A stretch of DNA of 13,538 nt from the NCBI GenBank assembly GCA_050251575.1, contig JBFWMP010000071.1:1-13538 (forward strand), in the 5' to 3' direction. Made by a program: the position numbers and the translations under genes. How positions within the stretch are numbered: position 1 is the first letter of the stretch; each line of letters opens with the position of its first letter. The DNA is from X23 sp050251575 (GTDB taxonomy: Bacteria; Bacillota; Clostridia; SK-Y3). Positions 6,834-13,226 of the stretch are shown here, piece after piece. The notes below the pieces were generated by a model that was given only the letters and a program-made list of their open reading frames with translations, was not told where the DNA came from and ran no database searches.

Positions 6834-8066
6834 TTATTCTTGCATTACAGAAGCAATAAAATTATATATATTCATTAATGGTATATGATTAATTTCTGCA
6901 AGCTTCTTGCAATCCTCATACTCCGGAGCACATTTTTTAATATCATCTAATGTAGAAACCTTTACCCTTACTATTCCATATGGTGTTTCCAAACTGACTA
7001 TCTCTCTATTCATGCACACTCTTTCTGTTCTATACTTACGAATACCTATGGTTGATGTTTCTTGCAAAATTACATGCTCGACACTATCCACCTTATCATG
7101 TGAACATATTACTGTCAGCTTTACTGCCGGACGGTTTTTTTTCATATAAATAGGTGTATAAAATACATCCAGTGCACCTATGCTAAATAACCTCTCCATA
7201 ACATATCCGGAAACTTCTCCGGTCATATCATCAATGGTAGTTTCCATAACTGTTACTTCGTGAGATTCATCTTTTTTTTTTAGTTCTCCAACTGCTACCC
7301 TCAAGAGGTTCGGTATTTCCATATCTCGTTTTCCGGCACCATATCCTATCTTCTCAACTATCATTTCAGGCATACTACCAAATTCCTCACTTAACGCAGC
7401 GATAATTGCTGCCCCGGTCGGAGTTACTAATTCACTCTTTATACCGGTTGAATAAACCGGTATAGAAGCTTCCCGCATAATCTCCAATGTTGCCGGAGCA
7501 GGTATAGGGATAAGTCCATGCTGGCATTTGATGAATCCTGTCCCATCATGAAGAGGTGAACTCATAATCTTATCTATCTTCAGAATATGAATACAAATGG
7601 CTACTCCTACAATATCAACAATTGAGTCCAAGGCTCCTACTTCATGAAAGTGAATATGTTCAATAGCAGTCCCATGTATCTTTGCTTCGGCTTGAGCAAC
7701 TTTGGTAAACATAGCCTTGCTTAGTTTCTTTATATTCTCATCTAAAGTGCTTTCATTGATGATTTTTTCAATATCATTTAAATTTCTGTGTTCGTGCTCA
7801 TGATGTGCTTCACGCTTATGCTCATGAGTATGATGATTCCCATCATTATGATGTTCGTGATGTTCATGGTCATGAAGCACTACTTCTACATTCATCCCCT
7901 CTATTCCATTCTTCTTAGCTCTGGAAAATTCTATTGCGTAGCCTTCTGCATTTATTTTTTTTAATTCATCTAAAAACTGTTGCTTGTCAATCCCTAAATC
8001 CAGCAGCGCACCTAATGTCATATCCCCGCTGATACCGGAAAAACAGTCAAAATATAATACTCTCAT
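6834..8066 (-). CDS. larC: LarC, nickel-inserting enzyme of NPN cofactor synthesis
   Basis: LarC inserts nickel into the pyridinium bis-thiocarboxylate mononucleotide made by LarB and LarE, in a CTP-dependent cyclometallation, giving the nickel-pincer nucleotide (NPN). This 410-residue cytosolic protein opens with the family signature YFDCFSGISGDMTLGALLDLG (residues 5-25). Residues 65-93 are a metal-binding-type region with 14 histidines. The conserved block IHFHEVGALDSIVDIVG lies near 137-153, and the C-terminal LarC2-type domain near 270-410 (TTIDDMTGEVSGYVMERL, then MKKNRPAVKLTVIC). In Lactobacillus plantarum the two halves are joined by a programmed frameshift; here they form one continuous frame. 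GGAGGT lies just upstream of the ATG. It is last in the reductase-larE-larB-larC operon, separated from larB by a 172-bp gap that holds most of a repeat element. Confidence 0.95.
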   Translation of the reverse strand: MRVLYFDCFSGISGDMTLGALLDLGIDKQQFLDELKKINAEGYAIEFSRAKKNGIEGMNVEVVLHDHEHHEHHNDGNHHTHEHKREAHHEHEHRNLNDIEKIINESTLDENIKKLSKAMFTKVAQAEAKIHGTAIEHIHFHEVGALDSIVDIVGVAICIHILKIDKIMSSPLHDGTGFIKCQHGLIPIPAPATLEIMREASIPVYSTGIKSELVTPTGAAIIAALSEEFGSMPEMIVEKIGYGAGKRDMEIPNLLRVAVGELKKKDESHEVTVMETTIDDMTGEVSGYVMERLFSIGALDVFYTPIYMKKNRPAVKLTVICSHDKVDSVEHVILQETSTIGIRKYRTERVCMNREIVSLETPYGIVRVKVSTLDDIKKCAPEYEDCKKLAEINHIPLMNIYNFIASVMQE

Positions 8067-8086
8067 ATTTATACCTCCGTTATTTT

Positions 8087-8271
8087 AGCTTGGAGCTTGG
8101 AGCTTGGAGCTTGGAGATATTAACACATTTCTTAAGCTCAAAACAGCGAACCCGCAAATTTTTTTGTTCTACTATAAAAATTATTAGATACTCCTCTAAT
8201 CGTCTTTAATGTTCAATGGATATAAATGATAAAGTTTTCTACTCCGAGCTCCGAGCTCCTGGCTCCCAGCT
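8087..8271. repeat. Heptad inverted-repeat element, copy 1 (larB-larC gap)
   Basis: The left arm, 8087-8116, is AGCTTGG repeated four times plus AG. The right arm, 8242-8271, is the inverse complement of the same design (units AGCTGGG, AGCCAGG, AGCTCGG, AGCTCGG, AG). The arms agree at 25 of 30 positions and could pair in the larB-larC mRNA around an A+T-rich interior of 125 bases. The arms are followed or preceded by TTTT/AATTT on the outer sides. The right arm overlaps the end of larB. The same architecture recurs at 13227-13366 with an unrelated interior. I do not recognise a named element. It may be a small mobile or hairpin-type repeat. Confidence 0.85.
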
Positions 8272-9018
8272 CAATTTATTAATCATGCTTGCCAGATAAG
8301 CGGCACCAAAGCCATTATCAATATTCACTACACCTACTCCACTGGCACAGCTGTTTAGCATACATAGAAGTGCTGACAACCCTCCAAAATTAGCACCATA
8401 ACCTACACTTGTTGGTACAGCAATTACGGGCTTGTCCACCAGTCCTCCCACGACGCTTGCCAAAGCCCCTTCCATACCTGCTACAACAATGAGCACATTG
8501 GCTTGCATAAGAACGTCCGTCTTAGAAAGCAGCCGGTGAATTCCGGCAACTCCTACATCATAAAGACGTTCCACATTATTCCCTAATACTTCCGCCGTAA
8601 TTGCCGCTTCTTCAGCTACCGGGATATCTGCCGTTCCGCCGGTTACAACTAAAATTTTTTTCTTTATCTTTGATACCTCTTTTCTTTTTACTACCACTGT
8701 CCGCGCCAAATCAAAATACTCTGCATCGTCAGTAACTTCTTTAATTGCTTCATACACTTCCTTACTAGCCCTACTGGCAAGAATATTATTATCTTTATGG
8801 GCTATCATATGCTTAACGATTCCTTGAATTTGGTCTAATGATTTTCCTGGACAATAAATTACTTCAGGATATCCGTTTCTTATCGCTCGATGATGATCTA
8901 CCTTAGCATAACCCAAATCCTCATAAGGAAGCGTTTTAAGTTTTTCCAATGCACTATTAATGTCGGTCTCTCCGCTTTTTACGTTTTCCAGAAGATTGCG
9001 CAGTCTCTCAATATCCAT
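8239..9018 (-). CDS. larB: LarB, pyridinium-3,5-dicarboxylate mononucleotide synthase
   Basis: LarB carries out the first step of NPN synthesis: it carboxylates the ring of nicotinic acid adenine dinucleotide and hydrolyses its phosphoanhydride. The 259-residue cytosolic protein has a helical N-terminal part (1-115) and a PurE-like domain (about 120-245). Motifs include CPGKS (56-60), TGGTADIPVAEEA (126-138), YDVGVAGIHRLL (153-164), PTSVGYGANFGGLSALL (202-218) and NIDNGFGAAYLA (232-243). Cys224 probably corresponds to the active-site cysteine that binds the substrate ring in L. plantarum LarB. GGGGTGAAGG precedes the ATG. It begins 21 bp after larE. Its last ten residues, SWEPGARSSE, are encoded entirely by the right arm of the heptad repeat element and are probably not ancestral. 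Older annotations would call it a PurE-related NCAIR mutase. Confidence 0.95.
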   Translation of the reverse strand: MDIERLRNLLENVKSGETDINSALEKLKTLPYEDLGYAKVDHHRAIRNGYPEVIYCPGKSLDQIQGIVKHMIAHKDNNILASRASKEVYEAIKEVTDDAEYFDLARTVVVKRKEVSKIKKKILVVTGGTADIPVAEEAAITAEVLGNNVERLYDVGVAGIHRLLSKTDVLMQANVLIVVAGMEGALASVVGGLVDKPVIAVPTSVGYGANFGGLSALLCMLNSCASGVGVVNIDNGFGAAYLASMINKLSWEPGARSSE

Positions 9019-9039
9019 AAACCTTCACCCCTTAGAAGC

Positions 9040-9876
9040 CTATTTGTATGTTTTCTCCTCTTCGCTGAATACTTCGTTCATACTACCTATTCTATATCCC
9101 TCAAGGTCTAATGTAATATAGGCAAACCCAATTTGCTTGAACTTTTTTACGACCTCATTCATAAGCTGGTCGTTAAAGAATCTTTTCATATCTTCAAGCA
9201 AAACTTCTATCCTGGCAATTTCTCCATGATATCTCACACGAAACTGTTTAAAACCCAAATCCATCAAATAGGTTTCCGCCTGTTCAATCATCGCCAGCTT
9301 GTCAACAGTAATTGGAGTGCCATATGGAATTCTTGATGCAAGGCATGCAAAAGATGGCTTATCCCATGTAGGCAGATGCATTTCCTTAGATAATTCTCTG
9401 ATTTCTTTCTTTGTAAGTTGGGCAACCTTGAGCGGACTAATCACTTCCAACTCTTTAATCGCTCTCATACCTGGACGAAAATCGTGGATATCATCCATAT
9501 TCGAACCATCTGCTACATAACTGATTCCATTATTCACAGCATTCTTTTTTATACTTGTAAATATTGCATGCTTACAATAATAACAGCGATCCTTCGTATT
9601 TTCTACAAACCCTTTTATATCATATTCATTTGCATTAAGAATAATATGTTTTACTCCTAGCATCCTAGCGAACTGCTTAGCTTCTTCAAGCTCTCTTTTT
9701 GTATACATCGAAGAACTCATAGTAATTGCTATACACTTATCTCCTAAAACCTCATAAGCTGCTGCAAGAAGAAAAGTACTGTCTACTCCGCCTGAAAAAG
9801 CCACACATAAGCTTCCTAATTCTTTTATGTAATTCTTTAGATAATTATACTTATCTTGAAGATTCAAAATCATCAT
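9040..9876 (-). CDS. larE: LarE, ATP-dependent sulfur transferase (three-cysteine type)
   Basis: LarE adenylates the carboxylates of the LarB product and replaces them with thiocarboxylates. The 278-residue cytosolic protein has an N-terminal PP-loop ATP pyrophosphatase domain with SGGVDS at 28-33, then the motifs DGSNMDDIHDFRPGMRA (123-139) and SFACLASRIPYG (175-186). It carries Cys98 and Cys101 (RCYYC) plus Cys178 (FACLAS). This is the three-cysteine set that binds a [4Fe-4S] cluster in Thermotoga maritima LarE, unlike the single sacrificial cysteine of L. plantarum. The start is uncertain: two adjacent ATG codons (9876 and 9873) lie very close to the GAAGG, and a TTG at 9867 would be better spaced. 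It follows the aldo/keto reductase by 26 bp and precedes larB by 21 bp. Confidence 0.95.
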   Translation of the reverse strand: MMILNLQDKYNYLKNYIKELGSLCVAFSGGVDSTFLLAAAYEVLGDKCIAITMSSSMYTKRELEEAKQFARMLGVKHIILNANEYDIKGFVENTKDRCYYCKHAIFTSIKKNAVNNGISYVADGSNMDDIHDFRPGMRAIKELEVISPLKVAQLTKKEIRELSKEMHLPTWDKPSFACLASRIPYGTPITVDKLAMIEQAETYLMDLGFKQFRVRYHGEIARIEVLLEDMKRFFNDQLMNEVVKKFKQIGFAYITLDLEGYRIGSMNEVFSEEEKTYK

Positions 9877-9902
9877 CCTTCAGTTATCTTTATTAATGAC
9901 TT

Positions 9903-10997
9903 CTAAAGATTTGCAATATATTTTAGTCTTTCAATAATTGGCAGATGCTGTGTACATTGTACTTCACATTTCCCACATTCAATGCATTCTGCAGCCCCTT
10001 CCTTAGATATTCCCCAATGATTATTCAGACGGCCGCTAATTTCTTTGTCCTTTTTATTGAGTATATGTAAATTATAAGCATCCATATATTTGGGAATCTC
10101 GATGTCTTTAGGACATCCTTTACAATATTGACATCCGGTGCACAATGAGTCTAGCGATTCATTTAATTTTTTTGCCATGGCTCGGAGCTTTTCATCGGTC
10201 ATCTCACCAAGTCTCTCCCCTGCTTTAACATTCTCTTCTACTTCTTCTATCGTTTTCATCCCTGATAATGCAACGGTGATTTCTTTATGAGAAGCATTAA
10301 ACTTCAGTGCCGCTTGTACTAAGGTATCTTTCTCATCATTCTTAAGAAAAGAGTAGAATTCAGAATTCTCAGGAATGATTCCCCCACCTAACGGATTCAT
10401 AGTTACCACACCTAGTCCCTTCTTATATGCAGCCTTTATACCTTTCTGCCGGAATGCAAAATTGGTAGCATTATATCCGAGGGTTATCCCTTCAAAATAA
10501 CCTTGATTTACAATTGTCTCAATATCCTCTCCACTGGTATGGGTTGAAAACACAATATGCTCAATCAATCCTTCTTCTTTGGCTTTTAATGCTCCCTCAT
10601 AAGGACCTCCCGGAGCCATTACTTGCTTATACTGTTCCATATCTAATATACACCACATATGAAAGAAATTAACCTTCTCAAGTCCCATTCTCTTGAGTGA
10701 CTTCTCCAGTCTTCTCCTCACATCATCAGCAGTTCTCTCATTCCATACTGCACTCTTAGTGGATACGTAGAAAGGATTTGGCATATCTTTAAAAGCAACA
10801 CCCATAATATCCTCACTTTTATCATCACAATAATGAGGAGCTGTATCAAAATAATTAATACCTAGCTCACTTGCTCTTCTAACAACTGCCGCACATTTAT
10901 CAAATGACTTAGCATAATCTTCTTTGCGGAACCGCATTCCCCCAAAGCCAATCACAGAAACCTTTTTTCCTGTTCTTCCATACTCTTTATATTGCAT
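9903..10997 (-). CDS. Aldo/keto reductase with C-terminal two-[4Fe-4S] ferredoxin domain
   Basis: Cytosolic oxidoreductase of 364 residues (COG1453 type), predicted to reduce a carbonyl or oxidise an alcohol with NAD(P)H. The aldo/keto reductase barrel spans about residues 1-275. The tetrad is Asp51 and Tyr56 (DTAPHY), Lys81 (STKS) and His113 (FFHMW). The C-terminal domain holds Cys286, 289, 292, 295 and Cys338, 341, 344, 348, the pattern for two [4Fe-4S] clusters, so electrons may pass between the nicotinamide site and a ferredoxin-like partner. AGGAGGT stands 6 bases before the ATG. It is the first gene of the lar operon. Its link to NPN chemistry is not described in what I know: it may act on a hydroxy- or keto-acid that a LarA-family enzyme also handles, or simply be co-transcribed. 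Substrate unknown. Confidence 0.92.
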   Translation of the reverse strand: MQYKEYGRTGKKVSVIGFGGMRFRKEDYAKSFDKCAAVVRRASELGINYFDTAPHYCDDKSEDIMGVAFKDMPNPFYVSTKSAVWNERTADDVRRRLEKSLKRMGLEKVNFFHMWCILDMEQYKQVMAPGGPYEGALKAKEEGLIEHIVFSTHTSGEDIETIVNQGYFEGITLGYNATNFAFRQKGIKAAYKKGLGVVTMNPLGGGIIPENSEFYSFLKNDEKDTLVQAALKFNASHKEITVALSGMKTIEEVEENVKAGERLGEMTDEKLRAMAKKLNESLDSLCTGCQYCKGCPKDIEIPKYMDAYNLHILNKKDKEISGRLNNHWGISKEGAAECIECGKCEVQCTQHLPIIERLKYIANL

Positions 10998-11063
10998 CTT
11001 ACTACCTCCTGTTATATCCTTATAGCTAATATTATTTCTTTAACAAAAAATTATACTTATCTC

Positions 11064-11092
11064 ATAATATCAAAAATCATAACGTTATTCAA
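11064..11092 (-). promoter_or_regulatory. Promoter for the reductase-larEBC operon
   Basis: On the minus strand, TTGAAT (plus 11087-11092), a 17-bp spacer and TATTAT (11064-11069) make a plausible sigma-A promoter directly after the terminator of the upstream dapB gene. An alternative -10, TATAAT, lies at plus 11050-11055 but has no good -35. The leader to the reductase start is about 60 bases with no evident riboswitch. Confidence 0.5.
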
Positions 11093-11096
11093 GATA

Positions 11097-11158
11097 CAGG
11101 CAAAGAAGAAGGGGTGGTGTTGTTTGAAATAACAACACCACCCCTTCTTCTTTGCCTG
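11097..11158. terminator. 28-bp perfect hairpin terminator at the end of dapB
   Basis: The arms 11097-11124 and 11131-11158 are exact reverse complements with a 6-base loop (TGAAAT). The stem includes a G/C-rich GGGGTGGTG / CACCACCCC core. It abuts the dapB stop codon at 11159 and separates dapB from the following reductase-lar operon on the same strand. There is no long T run after the stem. Termination or 3'-end protection of the mRNA is the likely role. Confidence 0.78.
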
Positions 11159-12046
11159 CTATGCATTCATTTCATTCTCAGGTACCTCAGTATTAAAATG
11201 TCTTTGCTTTTTAAAATACATTTCTCGCTCAAGATACCGTGTCATGACATACTTCAAATCTAATACATCATTCATTTCAAAGAAACCAATTTTTTCATAA
11301 ATAAATCTGACCGCCTTTAAGGCTCCTAGTGCAAACGCTCTCCTAGCAAAAGACTCATGAGTAATTTCAACTTTATCATATTCACCTGCTAGAATAACAC
11401 TATGTTTTCCTACAATACCTCCTGCTCTAATTGCATGGATAGGTATTTGACTATAATCAAGATCATGAGCATTTGTTTCATTATTGATTGATGCTCCCTT
11501 TAGAACTTCATTTGCAATCTTTTTAGCAGTACCTGAGGGTGCATCCTTTTTATTTTTAAAATGTGACTCTACAATTTCACAATCATAGCCTTCAAGTATA
11601 CTGGCTGCAAGATTGGTTAATACCATTAGCACATTGACACCTAACGTGATATTAGGAGCATGCACTATAGCAGTCTTATTGTTTCTTGTAATAGACATCA
11701 ATCGTTTGGTATGAATTTCAGTAAACCCTGTAGTGCCGATTACAATCCGTATCTTCATTCTCCCTAATGTCTCTGCATTACTAATAGTTGCATCCGGGTC
11801 TGAGAAATCTATAGCAACATCAGGTTTATACTTAAATATATTCTGTTCTAAATTCGTACAGCTATCTATAATAATTCCTGTATTACGACAATTTAGTATA
11901 TCACCCAAATCTTTTCCAACTTTTTCACTATATTCGCTGCATACGGCCATTACCAGCTCTATGTCCTTCTGTTCTAATAGTACTCTAGCAATTTCTTTAC
12001 CTGTCCTGCCTAATCCAATCAGACATACTCGAATGATCTCAGCCAT
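11159..12046 (-). CDS. dapB: DapB-like 4-hydroxy-tetrahydrodipicolinate reductase with altered motif and tail
   Basis: Member of the DapB family, which reduces 4-hydroxy-tetrahydrodipicolinate with NAD(P)H in lysine and diaminopimelate synthesis. The dinucleotide-binding start GLGRTGKE is at 11-18, GTTGF at 104-108, and the substrate signature ESHFKNKKDAPSGTA at 160-174. His162 and Lys166 match the catalytic His159 and Lys163 of the E. coli enzyme, but the second histidine (E. coli His160) is Phe163 here. The usual C-terminal end GFFEMNDVLDL is at 254-264, and about 30 extra charged residues follow, so the protein (295 aa) is longer than normal. GGAGGG precedes the ATG. It stands alone between a strong promoter and a hairpin, divergent from the BusR-like gene, with no other lysine genes nearby. 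It may be the true DapB or a diverged reductase. Confidence 0.85.
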   Translation of the reverse strand: MAEIIRVCLIGLGRTGKEIARVLLEQKDIELVMAVCSEYSEKVGKDLGDILNCRNTGIIIDSCTNLEQNIFKYKPDVAIDFSDPDATISNAETLGRMKIRIVIGTTGFTEIHTKRLMSITRNNKTAIVHAPNITLGVNVLMVLTNLAASILEGYDCEIVESHFKNKKDAPSGTAKKIANEVLKGASINNETNAHDLDYSQIPIHAIRAGGIVGKHSVILAGEYDKVEITHESFARRAFALGALKAVRFIYEKIGFFEMNDVLDLKYVMTRYLEREMYFKKQRHFNTEVPENEMNA

Positions 12047-12092
12047 ACTAATCCCTCCATATTATTTTGTTTATTATTATTATATTATTGCG

Positions 12093-12119
12093 ACAACTTT
12101 ATTATACATTTTAAGTTGT
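12093..12119. promoter_or_regulatory. Inverted repeat over the dapB -10, candidate operator
   Basis: ACAACTT (12093-12099) and AAGTTGT (12113-12119) are inverted copies 13 bp apart that enclose the dapB -10 hexamer. Such a perfect promoter usually needs a repressor, and the divergent BusR-like regulator is the obvious candidate. The repeat is visible; the binding is inferred. Confidence 0.4.
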
Positions 12120-12129
12120 TACTTGTCAA
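12101..12129 (-). promoter_or_regulatory. Consensus promoter of dapB
   Basis: On the minus strand, TTGACA (plus 12124-12129), a 17-bp spacer and TATAAT (plus 12101-12106) match both sigma-A consensus hexamers exactly with ideal spacing. The start of transcription should fall near 12094, giving a leader of about 45-50 bases before the dapB ATG. Confidence 0.85.
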
Positions 12130-12241
12130 TAATTGTGATTGTTTCATTTAACCGATATAATTACAATATAATTGATATAAATAAGTTTCTTAGGTATAAG
12201 TAACAGAGATAGTCATTGAACAAATTATATTCATAAAATGC

Positions 12242-12270
12242 TTTAAAATTAGAAATATATTAGATATAAT
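12242..12270 (+). promoter_or_regulatory. Promoter of the BusR-like gene
   Basis: TTTAAA (12242-12247), a 17-bp spacer and a perfect TATAAT (12265-12270) lie 32 bases before the ATG at 12303. The region is very A/T-rich, so chance matches are possible, but the position fits. Confidence 0.55.
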
Positions 12271-12302
12271 ATGTCTTATGATAATAGAAATGGAGGACAA
12301 AA

Positions 12303-12941
12303 ATGACTAAAAGCGGTTTACCTTCGAGATATCAACAAATTGCTTTAGATATAGCACAAAGAATTGTAAATAAGGAATTTACTATTGGTGAAAAAGTTCA
12401 CGGTCGTTCTTTACTGGCAAGTATGTATAATGTTTCTCCTGAAACGATAAGGAAAGCCGTAGCATTGCTTCACGATATGGACGTTCTTCAGGTAAATCAA
12501 GGCAGTGGTATTATAATTAATTCTGTTGATAGAGCTTATAATTTCATTCAAAGATTTAAATATCTTGATTCCGTTAACTCTTTAAAACACGACCTTATCG
12601 ATCTATTAGAACAAAAGAAATCCATCGATGAAAAGTTAAATAAGACTCTTAACAGTATCATTGAATATTCTGATAGATTAAAAAACTTATCTCCTTATAA
12701 TCCTGTTGAAGTTGAAGTATCACACCATTCACGCTTTGTTGGCAAGAATATTTCTGAAATGAAGTTCTGGCAAAATACCGGTGGCACAGTAGTAGCACTT
12801 AGAAAAGGTGATACAATCATTGAGTCACCTGGACCATACGCTACATTAGAAGAAGGAGATATTATCGTAGTTGTTGGTGGAAGCAATATCCTAAATGACG
12901 TAGAGGCTTTTGTAAATAGCAAAAAAAATAAAACTGATTAG
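12303..12941 (+). CDS. BusR-like regulator: GntR winged helix, coiled coil, RCK_C domain
   Basis: Cytosolic transcription regulator of 212 residues. A GntR-type winged helix-turn-helix covers about 8-72 (SRYQQIALDIAQRIV, RSLLASMYNVSPETIRKAVALL). A helical, coiled-coil-like linker follows at about 85-128. Residues 134-206 form an RCK_C (TrkA_C) domain, with VSHHSRFVGKNISEM, VVALRKGDTIIESPGPYATLEEGDIIVVVG. The same order and length are found in BusR of Lactococcus and Streptococcus, which binds cyclic di-AMP through RCK_C and represses the betaine importer BusAB. No busAB is in this window; the divergent neighbour is dapB, 256 bp away. GGAGG lies 6 bases before the ATG. Its 3' end is very A-rich (KKNK) because it overlaps the terminator of the convergent rRNA operon. 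Architecture is clear; the ligand and target are inferred. Confidence 0.85.
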   Translation: MTKSGLPSRYQQIALDIAQRIVNKEFTIGEKVHGRSLLASMYNVSPETIRKAVALLHDMDVLQVNQGSGIIINSVDRAYNFIQRFKYLDSVNSLKHDLIDLLEQKKSIDEKLNKTLNSIIEYSDRLKNLSPYNPVEVEVSHHSRFVGKNISEMKFWQNTGGTVVALRKGDTIIESPGPYATLEEGDIIVVVGGSNILNDVEAFVNSKKNKTD

Positions 12942-12960
12942 TAAGTACTAGTCAGTTTTA
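12921..12960 (-). terminator. Intrinsic terminator of the rRNA-tRNA operon, overlapping the BusR-like gene's end
   Basis: The arms 12929-12943 and 12946-12960 pair over 15 positions (one G-U). Read on the minus strand, the stem is followed by a run of eight T, which makes a strong rho-independent terminator just after tRNA-Asn. The stop codon of the plus-strand gene (12939-12941) lies within the stem. On the plus strand there is only a weak T tract after the stem. Confidence 0.85.
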
Positions 12961-12964
12961 CTTT

Positions 12965-13040
12965 TGGCTCCTCAAGTAGGACTCGAACCTACGACCCTGC
13001 GGTTAACAGCCGCATGCTCTACCAACTGAGCTATTGAGGA
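12965..13040 (-). tRNA. tRNA-Asn (anticodon GTT)
   Basis: A 76-nt tRNA on the minus strand with encoded CCA. The acceptor arms TCCTCAA and TTGAGGA pair perfectly. The D arm reads AGCTCAGTTGGTAGAGC, and the anticodon loop CTGTTAA within GCGG/CCGC gives anticodon GTT. The T arm contains GGTTCGAGTCC. The discriminator is G. It follows 5S rRNA by 50 bp and ends just before a terminator, so it is the last gene of the rRNA operon. Confidence 0.97.
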
Positions 13041-13048
13041 ATATTAAA

Positions 13049-13082
13049 AAGGGGGCATTCCTTACAAGAGGTGTGTCCCCTT
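13049..13082 (-). terminator. Possible hairpin between 5S rRNA and tRNA-Asn
   Basis: On the minus strand, AAGGGGACA (plus 13074-13082) can pair with TGCCCCCTT (13049-13057) with one mismatch, and TTT follows. It resembles a leaky terminator or an RNase processing site between 5S rRNA and the tRNA. The tRNA has no clear promoter of its own, so read-through is expected. Confidence 0.5.
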
Positions 13083-13090
13083 ACTTTAGT

Positions 13091-13206
13091 TCCGGCAACG
13101 ACCTACTTTCCCAGGAAGCTGCCCTCCAAGTATCATCGGCACTGCGGAGCTTAACTACCGTGTTCGGAATGGGAACGGGTGTAGCCTCCACGTCATTGTC
13201 ACCGGA
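13091..13206 (-). rRNA. rrf: 5S ribosomal RNA
   Basis: A 116-nt region on the minus strand with complementary ends (TCCGGTGAC... and ...GTTGCCGGA) and the highly conserved 5S core ACACCCGTTCCCATTCCGAACAC in loop B/C plus GGAAAGTAGG near the 3' end. Its length matches bacterial 5S rRNA. It lies downstream of 23S and upstream of tRNA-Asn. Short frames across it are not genes. Confidence 0.96.
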
Positions 13207-13226
13207 AAATCAACGGTGTTGATTTT

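Noticed and set aside
8087..8116. CRISPR-like reading of the AGCTTGG tandem units
   Set aside because: Units are 7 bases with no spacers and form inverted arms, which is not CRISPR architecture.
8239..9018. Annotation as PurE (purine synthesis)
   Set aside because: The long N-terminal part and position between larE and larC identify LarB.
11159..12046. 2,4-diaminopentanoate dehydrogenase (ornithine fermentation) as an alternative to DapB
   Set aside because: The DAPSGTA signature and length favour DapB; no other ornithine-degradation genes are present.
11733..12203. 156-codon frame on the plus strand
   Set aside because: Antisense to dapB and extending through its promoter; no family features.
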